DNA from: an uncultured Gammaproteobacteria bacterium
GTDB taxonomy: Bacteria; Pseudomonadota; Gammaproteobacteria; Pseudomonadales; DT-91
Reading direction: 5' to 3'
DNA: 6,013 bases
NCBI GenBank assembly: GCA_929200485.1
Contig: CAKMZU010000128.1
Coordinates: 3,445 to 9,457 of the forward strand
Of the stretch, positions 1 to 4,938 are shown piece after piece. Numbering within the stretch: position 1 is the first letter of the stretch; every line of letters begins with the position of its first letter. The translations under genes and the position numbers were made by a program. Under the pieces are notes generated by a model, which searched no databases, was not told where the DNA came from, and worked only from the letters and a program-made list of their open reading frames with translations.

Positions 1-783
1 ACGGAGATGGACAGTTTCTTCATCGATAGGTGTAATTTGAGAAAGAAGGAAAGTTTCTGCAATCCCCTCGAATCGCGTCCAGGCTTGACCCGGCCCTGCA
101 TTATTGGTTGAAATCTTACCCTTGACCACACCTCTAGGGGTACGCATATCAGCGCGTTGAATACCGTGAGTTTTGTGCCCATCCTGAACTGACTCCCACA
201 CTGGGAATTCCGCCACCCGATGAACATAATGGAAATGCGCTGGGTCCGCAGCATTTTCACCCATTTCTTGTGGGTGGGTTTTAATAATCCACTCATGCTT
301 ATCAAATTCAGACCAGTCAGGATTGTTAGCTTCCTCATTGTGCTCAACATCCCACAAAGGTGCCTGCTCTGGATTTGGATGATACCACACCCAAATTACC
401 TGATTCTTCTCCTGAACAGGATAAGACTTAAGACATTGCTTATCTTTGACTTTAGGCGGCATATTTTTAGCATAAGGGACTTCTTCACACATGCCCTCAC
501 CGTTGAAACGCCATGCATGGAACGGACAAACAATGGTTTCGCCCTGTATACGCCCACCTTGTCCTGCTTCAGCATTAATACCGTACCCTAAGTGTGCGCC
601 TAAGTGAGGGCAGTATGCATCAAGAACTACCGCTTTTCCGCCTTCTGTACGGAACAACACCATTTCTTTACCAAAATACTGGATAGCACGGGATTCGCCT
701 ACTTTTAGCTCATCCGAGTAACTAACACCATACCAGCCAAACGGGATGGGCATCGGATATCTTTGCGTCTGCGTCGTCGTCAT
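1..783 (-). CDS. Rieske [2Fe-2S] oxygenase alpha subunit, KshA/DAF-36-like (partial, C-terminus missing)
   Basis: This is the first 261 residues of a Rieske non-heme iron oxygenase; the frame stays open to the left edge. Rieske cluster ligands are visible as C58-x-H60 (YCPHLGAHLG) and C86-x2-H89 (VCPFHAWRF). The mononuclear iron site begins with D180-x2-H183-x4-H188 (ENAADPAHFHYVH), where D180 would be the Asp bridging to the neighbouring Rieske centre. The third iron ligand, normally an Asp in the C-terminal part, lies outside the window. Family members are about 340-390 residues, so roughly a quarter to a third is missing. The region from YAKNMPP to VWYHP resembles 3-ketosteroid 9-alpha-hydroxylase (KshA) and cholesterol 7-desaturase. 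A sterol-like or aromatic substrate is therefore inferred, not shown. It would act in the cytoplasm with electrons from a separate reductase. The ATG at 783 has an AGGT Shine-Dalgarno (791-794) seven bases upstream. The 25-residue spacing between H60 and C86 is longer than the about 16 of KshA. Confidence 0.95.
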   Translation of the reverse strand, partial: MTTTQTQRYPMPIPFGWYGVSYSDELKVGESRAIQYFGKEMVLFRTEGGKAVVLDAYCPHLGAHLGYGINAEAGQGGRIQGETIVCPFHAWRFNGEGMCEEVPYAKNMPPKVKDKQCLKSYPVQEKNQVIWVWYHPNPEQAPLWDVEHNEEANNPDWSEFDKHEWIIKTHPQEMGENAADPAHFHYVHRVAEFPVWESVQDGHKTHGIQRADMRTPRGVVKGKISTNNAGPGQAWTRFEGIAETFLLSQITPIDEETVHLR

Positions 784-788
784 TATTT

Positions 789-841
789 TTACCTATTAAA
801 GCTATTACCTATTTATAGATATTATCTATTGGAGCTATTAC
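789..841 (-). promoter_or_regulatory. Candidate operator: 20-base direct repeat plus 15-base palindrome at the oxygenase start
   Basis: Positions 789-808 and 822-841 match at 17 of 20 bases, offset by 33 bases (about three helical turns). Both copies end in AGCTATTAC. Between and overlapping them is a perfect odd palindrome at 815-829 (ATAGATA-T-TATCTAT). The pentamer CTATT occurs six times between 793 and 845. The near copy covers the oxygenase Shine-Dalgarno (791-794), so a bound protein, or an RNA structure, could block translation as well as transcription. That this is a regulator site is inferred; no regulator gene is in the window. Confidence 0.35.
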
Positions 842-894
842 TATTGAATAACCAAACAGTCGAATTCAATCAATTATCTAAAAGCCACCGCACT

Positions 895-927
895 CATGAA
901 CGAAAGTCATGAACCAGAGCCACGAAC
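895..927. repeat. Three CATGAAC-type 7-mers at 13-base period
   Basis: CATGAAC occurs at 895-901 and 908-914, and CACGAAC at 921-927, each exactly 13 bases apart with unrelated 6-base spacers (GAAAGT, CAGAGC). The first two copies share a preceding T. The period is not a multiple of three, so codon repetition does not explain it. It lies between the possible oxygenase promoter (947-952) and the oxygenase start, so it would fall in the leader or just downstream of the transcription start. It could be an array of protein sites or chance; three copies are not decisive. Confidence 0.35.
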
Positions 928-946
928 TCGGCGACAAAACCCCGCA

Positions 947-964
947 ATTATAACAAGTTTGTTA
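947..964 (-). promoter_or_regulatory. Possible oxygenase promoter (-10) overlapped by a palindrome
   Basis: On the minus strand a perfect TATAAT lies at 952-947. No strong -35 is seen at the ideal distance; TTGTTT is present with a short 15-base spacer. A perfect inverted repeat TAACAA-GT-TTGTTA at 951-964 overlaps the upstream end of the -10, a usual place for a repressor operator. The implied leader before the oxygenase ATG would be about 155 bases. The promoter call is weak because of the -35 spacing; the palindrome is directly visible. Confidence 0.3.
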
Positions 965-1059
965 AAAAAACAATAGGATAAGGCTGCAGTTCAGATAAAT
1001 TTCTTGTTTGAGTCCAATAAACATCAATCAGGATACCCCAAATAATTGGCACCCCCCTC

Positions 1060-1197
1060 TCAAACAGGTGCCCAGATCAAATCACCATTCGTATCAATAC
1101 AAACCATTTGGCATTGACCAGGTAATTTCAGATACCAATAGATTTTTGATATTACCCCCTTCCATAACGATATAAAAAGACAGCATAAAACGACGAA
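1060..1197 (-). pseudogene. Possible remnant of a protein-coding sequence (45 codons, no start)
   Basis: A minus-strand frame after a TAA at 1198-1200 runs to a TGA at 1060-1062. Its second half reads like the C-terminal end of a real protein (YWYLKLPGQCQMVC then IDTNGDLIWAPV), with W, Y, P, G and C residues unusual for chance translation of AT-rich DNA. There is no ATG, GTG or TTG before the internal Met, and no ribosome site. I do not recognise the family. It may be a decayed gene end or chance. Confidence 0.2.
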
Positions 1198-1337
1198 TTA
1201 CGCGAATAAATTTAAAGACAATCATTCATATATTTTTGGAACATTCATCTATTATCACTGTCAATTATGATGCTAGATATTGAAATACAATAGCCGGCAT
1301 AATTTTCTATTGAGAGCTTACCTCAGGATAAAACTCC

Positions 1338-1379
1338 AAACGTTTAAATACTTGTTTCGTTTATTTTAAAAGTTAAACG
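1338..1379. promoter_or_regulatory. Cluster of CGTTTA elements upstream of the 344-residue gene
   Basis: CGTTTA occurs at 1341-1346 and 1358-1363 in direct orientation, and as TAAACG at 1374-1379 in inverse orientation, spaced 17 and 16 bases. The first copy lies in the 8-base palindrome AAACGTTT (1338-1345). CGTTTAA/TTAAACG also form a 7-base inverted pair (1341-1347, 1373-1379). The cluster is about 97-138 bases before the ATG at 1476, a reasonable place for an operator. No clear -35/-10 pair for this gene could be chosen, so the regulatory role is inferred from position only. Confidence 0.25.
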
Positions 1380-1475
1380 AGTGAGCATCAATATTTGAAG
1401 GCGATTGTTTTCTAACTGAAACATGTAACTTACATACAAAAAAGGTTCCTTACTCAATAACACAGGTAGATTTTT

Positions 1476-2510
1476 ATGAAACCAATCATTATCGCATTTA
1501 CGATACTGTTAATGCCTTTTTCTTTCCAACACGTCTTAGCCGGAGATAGTGGCAAGCCTAAATCCTCTTTTGATTTTGGCAAACATGGTGCCTATCTTAT
1601 TGGTGGTGGTGCCGTTCTAATAGGTGCTAGTGCTGTTTTAATTGCTGCTTTGTATAAACCCTCAAAAAAACCAGCAACCCCAGAGGTCATTCCAGAAAAA
1701 CCTGCAGCACCCGCCTGCCTCACCCCCCCCAAACAAGCTGTAGAAAAAACCTCACTTATAGACAGTACGACTAGAGCACCGCGCTCTGAGAAAGACCGAA
1801 AGCTCGATAGAGAAGCAGCGGAACTTGTTTTGAACAAAGCTGCACAGAGAGCTAAAGCCGCTTACAAACCAGTATTAGAAGACGGCTCTTTCTTTACTGC
1901 TTACGCAAAAATGAACCAAAGTCGAATCCCTATTCAAACCACTCACGCAGGTATTGTTCCTCTTAGCGCACTTTGTTTAACTGATCAGGAACTTGTTCGT
2001 GGTCGCACGGCACAAAGAGGCACCGCCCTAGATTTAAATACCGGTATACCGGGCAGGTTTGCAATAGACGCAACACCCATTCCAGCTCAAACCGTTGTCA
2101 CTAAAGAACAAATTCAGAATGCTGTCTTAAATCATTTTGCCCGTAGAGGTAATACCTTAACAGCCCCTGAAATAGAGAATATCCTCAATGGTTGCAAAAC
2201 AATAGACAAGAGATCTCCAGCCCAAAAAACAGAAGAGTTAGACATGCTCAAACACTTCGCAAAAGACAGGTCTATGGGTAAATTAAATTCAGAAGGTATT
2301 ACCCTTACACCGCTGATGTATCCAAGAGCGCCAACTGGGGATTATAGAGTGAATCTAGATGCGTTAGAAGACACTGAAGATCAAAAAGTAACAGTATTAA
2401 GAGGCCAAAACGCAATATTAAGAAATATAGCTAGCTACAAGGAAAAGCAAGATGAAAACCAGGATGAAGATTTTGGTTATGAAGACGAGGACGAGGAAGA
2501 CGACGATTAA
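1476..2510 (+). CDS. Unrecognised membrane-anchored or exported protein with acidic C-terminal tail
   Basis: I do not recognise this 344-residue protein. Residues 1-22 form a signal-peptide-like segment (short basic start, hydrophobic core, possible cleavage after HVLA). Residues 38-60 are a second hydrophobic, glycine-rich segment in which AVLI repeats at seven-residue spacing (46-49, 53-56), followed by KPSKKP. Residues 61-88 are proline- and lysine-rich. Residues 104-130 look helical and highly charged. Residues 140-320 are a mixed, probably folded region with cysteines C167 and C240; C81 is in the linker. Residues 326-344 are acidic (14 of 19 Asp or Glu). By the positive-inside rule the lysines after residue 60 suggest that the bulk faces the cytoplasm, but a secreted form is possible. 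The ATG at 1476 has an AGGT site at 1464-1467. The linker codons T83-P85 contain a run of eight C (1723-1730). The gene stands alone, divergent from the oxygenase and convergent with the polysaccharide genes. No function is assigned. Confidence 0.85.
   Translation: MKPIIIAFTILLMPFSFQHVLAGDSGKPKSSFDFGKHGAYLIGGGAVLIGASAVLIAALYKPSKKPATPEVIPEKPAAPACLTPPKQAVEKTSLIDSTTRAPRSEKDRKLDREAAELVLNKAAQRAKAAYKPVLEDGSFFTAYAKMNQSRIPIQTTHAGIVPLSALCLTDQELVRGRTAQRGTALDLNTGIPGRFAIDATPIPAQTVVTKEQIQNAVLNHFARRGNTLTAPEIENILNGCKTIDKRSPAQKTEELDMLKHFAKDRSMGKLNSEGITLTPLMYPRAPTGDYRVNLDALEDTEDQKVTVLRGQNAILRNIASYKEKQDENQDEDFGYEDEDEEDDD
1723..1730 (+). repeat. Homopolymeric C8 tract inside the 344-residue gene
   Basis: Eight consecutive C encode T83, P84 and P85. 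Loss of one C would bring a TAG after residue 88; gain of one C would bring a TAG after residue 99. Either change leaves only the signal, membrane segment and linker. Tracts of this kind can slip during replication and switch genes on or off in other bacteria. Whether this one varies cannot be told from one sequence, and the intact length here keeps the frame open. Confidence 0.6.
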
Positions 2511-2558
2511 GCTTAAGGCTTAAGCTAATATTGCCTTGGCAGATTGTCAGGGCAATAT
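2511..2558 (+). terminator. Paired hairpins after the 344-residue gene, RNA 3'-end structure without a U-run
   Basis: Directly after the TAA, GCTTAA-GGC-TTAAGC (2511-2525) forms a 6-pair stem. Next, 2528-2541 pairs with 2545-2558 in a continuous 14-pair stem closing a 3-base loop (GAT). Two of the 14 pairs are G-U wobbles (2536/2550 and 2539/2547). In the opposite-strand RNA these become A-C mismatches, so the structure favours the plus-strand transcript. No T-run follows, so it is not a standard intrinsic terminator. It may protect or process the 3' end, or work with Rho. Confidence 0.45.
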
Positions 2559-2676
2559 CGACCTAACAAAGAAAACCACTCTCCTTTTTACAACTAACTT
2601 CTCTGTTAAACCCCTTTTTAATTTAATCTGCTGCCAAACAAACGATGGCTTTCATATAAAAAAGAATACTGAAAGG
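2559..2676. other. Convergent intergenic spacer
   Basis: This AT-rich stretch lies between the 3' hairpin of the plus-strand gene and the stop of the minus-strand dehydratase. The only structure seen is a weak 6-base inverted pair CTTTCA/TGAAAG (2649-2654, 2670-2675) with a 15-base loop just beyond the dehydratase stop. No gene and no clear terminator for the minus strand is visible. Confidence 0.5.
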
Positions 2677-4701
2677 TTAGGCAACAGATTCAAGCAGCTT
2701 TTTATTCACCACTTTATCGCTATCTTTATTTTTCAATGAAATAGATGCACTGGTCAATTTATTCAATTCTTGTAGAAATTTTTCTTGCTGACCCTGATGG
2801 ATAAATGACATTAACCTGCCCAGATCTTTACTCAGATTTTCCCAACACACTGCATTTTCCTGCACCCTGAATATTTTAGGGTGCTCTGTCGATAATGCAT
2901 TATCCTCTATCAACAACTCTTCGTAGAGTTTTTCACCTGGACGTAAACCTGTTAATTCAATGGTGATATCCCCTAAAGGATTACGCTCGTCTTTAACTGT
3001 CAATCCTGACAACTCAACCATCCGTCGAGCCAAATCCATAATCTTAATAGGCTCACCCATATCCAAAAGACAAATCTCACCACTTTTAGCAATGGCTGAT
3101 GCCTGTATCACCAACTGAGCCGCTTCAGGAATACTCATAAAATACCGGATGATCTCCTGATGGGTAACGGTAATTGGCCCCCCATTTTTAATTTGCTCTG
3201 TAAATAAGGGAATGACGGAACCACTGGAACCCAAAACATTCCCAAAACGTACAATCGATAGTTGAGTATGGTTGGCTAGTTGCTTATTTTTAAGACTTGG
3301 CTCGTTAAATAGCTGGCTAGATGAGATGTGCTGCTTGTGACTTAATGCCTGCAAAGCCATCTCAGCCAAACGTTTTGATGCTCCCATAACGTTAGTCGAC
3401 CTTACAGCTTTATCTGTAGAAATTAGCACAAAGTGTTCAGCTTTTGCTGCGATAGCACAGCCTGCAACGATTAATGTACCAAAGGTATTGTTTTCAAATC
3501 CAGAAGCCCAGTTATGCTCAACTAAAGGAACATGCTTATAGCCTGCTGCATGGAAAATAGTCTGAATTGAATTCGTGGAAAAAACATCCCAAATACCTTT
3601 TTCATCCAGTACAGAAACCAGCTTGAATTCTAGTTGAACCGATAGATCCGACGCCTTAACAACTTTCCTTAACTCCCTCTCTATCGAATATAAATTATAT
3701 TCTGCATGGTCAAGAAAAATAATTTTTTTGGGCTTCAGATGAACTACTTGACGTGCTATTTCTGAGCCAATCGAACCACCTGCCCCTGTTATTAACACGA
3801 CCTTACCCTGAATATTTTTCTCAAGTAGCGAATTATTGGCTTTAACTTCTTGGCGCCAAAGCACATCTAAAATATTAATTTCACGAATATCTTCTACCCG
3901 TATCTTATCCGATAGAATTTCACTCCACTCCGGAACGGTTTTTATGGGTAGCTGGTAATTTTTTATCTCCTGAATTATTTCCATTCGCTGAAACTTCGAT
4001 AAATGTGGCGAAGCCAGCAAACCCACTTGAGGCTCGTATTCTTTCACCACTTGAGGTAAATCCGTCAAGTTATAAATTTTTCTACCAAGAATTTCGCCGC
4101 CTTTAGATGCTTGATCACGGCTTATAATCACAACGGGGCAATACACACTGGTTTTATCCAATGCTCTTATAAGTTCAGCAACATTGCCTTTATCACCAAC
4201 AATCATTGCTTTCTGTCCCTTATTCGCAACACCGATCTTTTGACTTTTCACTAAAACACCCAAAGCCGCTTGAATATTATCCCCGACTAACCAGCGCTGG
4301 ATAAAGTAGCGAGTAGAGACCATAAAGATAGAGAGGAGAGAAAAATAGAGAAATGGCACCGATCGAGGTAACAAAACCATCGGTAAAAAAATCGCATCGA
4401 TAACAATAAATGTAATCGATGAAAATGCACAAGCCCTGACGATAGTGAAAAAAGCGGTACTATTGATATAGCGAAGCACAGACCGATAAAGGCCCATCTT
4501 GATAAAATATGGAAAAGAACTCAGCAATGCTGTGGCCAAAATAATCGCTAATACTGAATGTGGGAATTGGCTAAACCATTCAAGTGAGCCGTAACGCAGG
4601 CTCAAAGCCGCAGCTAAACAGATGATGATACCAGCCACATCCAGGCATAACATCAACAACCGTTTATACATCCGAGGTAAGCTGACGATAATTTGTCGCA
4701 T
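2677..4701 (-). CDS. wbpM: Membrane UDP-GlcNAc 4,6-dehydratase, WbpM/PglF/CapD family
   Basis: This 674-residue protein has the full WbpM layout. Four hydrophobic helices lie at about 15-36, 47-67, 78-103 and 109-129, followed by a first nucleotide-binding-like domain (about 160-285) and the catalytic short-chain dehydrogenase domain (about 299-600). Visible motifs are TGAGGSIG (305-312) for NAD(P), HAAGYKHVP (384-392), and STDKAV...TNVMGASKR, giving the triad S428, M439, K443. Met replaces the usual Tyr, as known for WbpM. LRPGEKLYEE is at 586-595. The family converts UDP-GlcNAc to UDP-4-keto-6-deoxy-GlcNAc at the inner membrane, feeding QuiNAc, FucNAc or bacillosamine-type sugars. Two oddities: the first domain has GDKGNV (169-174) where the family usually has GAGxAG, and residues about 455-480 are a longer hydrophilic loop than usual. 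The start at 4701 fits the family N-terminus (SLPRMYKRLL) but lacks a clear Shine-Dalgarno. It lies downstream of the sugar-phosphate transferase, the order seen in wbpL-wbpM. Confidence 0.96.
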   Translation of the reverse strand: MRQIIVSLPRMYKRLLMLCLDVAGIIICLAAALSLRYGSLEWFSQFPHSVLAIILATALLSSFPYFIKMGLYRSVLRYINSTAFFTIVRACAFSSITFIVIDAIFLPMVLLPRSVPFLYFSLLSIFMVSTRYFIQRWLVGDNIQAALGVLVKSQKIGVANKGQKAMIVGDKGNVAELIRALDKTSVYCPVVIISRDQASKGGEILGRKIYNLTDLPQVVKEYEPQVGLLASPHLSKFQRMEIIQEIKNYQLPIKTVPEWSEILSDKIRVEDIREINILDVLWRQEVKANNSLLEKNIQGKVVLITGAGGSIGSEIARQVVHLKPKKIIFLDHAEYNLYSIERELRKVVKASDLSVQLEFKLVSVLDEKGIWDVFSTNSIQTIFHAAGYKHVPLVEHNWASGFENNTFGTLIVAGCAIAAKAEHFVLISTDKAVRSTNVMGASKRLAEMALQALSHKQHISSSQLFNEPSLKNKQLANHTQLSIVRFGNVLGSSGSVIPLFTEQIKNGGPITVTHQEIIRYFMSIPEAAQLVIQASAIAKSGEICLLDMGEPIKIMDLARRMVELSGLTVKDERNPLGDITIELTGLRPGEKLYEELLIEDNALSTEHPKIFRVQENAVCWENLSKDLGRLMSFIHQGQQEKFLQELNKLTSASISLKNKDSDKVVNKKLLESVA

Positions 4702-4938
4702 AGAATCATTGCCGTAAAGTTAGGATTAATACCAAGCCAACTTAATAAACAAATGAACTGAAGACTTAAATCAAAATATCAGAATCATGACAAAAAGTTT
4801 CTATTTAACAAGCATAATAGCCAACGGGCGACATGCTCAATCATTAAAATGAATACTTCTGATGCAACTATACGCAACTATTGCCGCAAAACAAAGCAAT
4901 AGGCGCAGGATAACACAGCACAATAAAAGAAAACTAAC
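4702..4938 (-). other. Intergenic gap between the transferase and the dehydratase
   Basis: The 237-base gap is long for genes of one polysaccharide operon and suggests that the dehydratase may also have its own promoter. No supported gene is present; a 19-codon frame with ATG has no ribosome site. Just after the transferase stop a 7-pair hairpin CTATTGC/GCAATAG (4878-4884 and 4896-4902, 11-base loop) is present without a following U-run. An 8-base direct repeat AGAATCAT occurs at 4702-4709 and 4781-4788; its significance is unclear. Confidence 0.5.
4765..4793 (-). promoter_or_regulatory. Possible promoter of the dehydratase gene
   Basis: On the minus strand TTGTCA (4793-4788, five of six matches to a sigma-70 -35) is followed after 17 bases by TTTAAG (4770-4765, four of six matches to a -10). 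Transcription would start near 4758, giving a leader of about 57 bases before the ATG at 4701. In AT-rich DNA such matches arise by chance, so support is modest; the long gap before the gene is the main reason to consider it. Confidence 0.3.

Larger units (their letters stand above)
784..1475. other. AT-rich divergent intergenic region, no convincing gene
   Basis: About 690 bases separate the minus-strand oxygenase from the plus-strand 344-residue gene, so promoters for both should lie here. No reading frame has both a plausible ribosome site and a protein-like product. The longest candidates are 26 codons at 896-976 (+), 43 codons at 1094-1225 (-) and a start-less frame at 1060-1197 (-). Several repeats and palindromes are listed separately. 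Other structures seen are an inverted pair GGCACC/GGTGCC at 1048-1053 and 1067-1072, and an 8-base inverted pair TGTTTGAG/CTCAAACA at 1005-1012 and 1059-1066. Neither is followed by a T-run, so neither is called a terminator. Confidence 0.7.

Noticed and set aside
220..591. 123-codon plus-strand frame inside the oxygenase region
   Set aside because: It is antisense to the oxygenase, whose Rieske and iron motifs are clear; the translation has no recognisable features.
896..976. 26-codon plus-strand frame (EPRTRRQNP...) resembling a TetR-type N-terminus
   Set aside because: There is no Shine-Dalgarno, it stops after 26 codons, and no further regulator-like sequence follows. The resemblance is limited to a short basic stretch.
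1048..1072. GGCACC/GGTGCC hairpin as a terminator
   Set aside because: The stem is six pairs with a 13-base loop, and no T-run follows on either strand.
1259..1264. Perfect minus-strand TTGACA
   Set aside because: No -10-like hexamer lies 16-18 bases downstream, and no supported gene follows on that strand nearby.
1592..1837. 81-codon minus-strand frame opposite the 344-residue gene
   Set aside because: It is the antisense shadow of the signal, linker and C-tract region and has no ribosome site.
2536..2739. 67-codon plus-strand frame at the convergent junction
   Set aside because: It begins inside the 3' hairpin and overlaps the dehydratase C-terminus in antisense, with a low-complexity translation.
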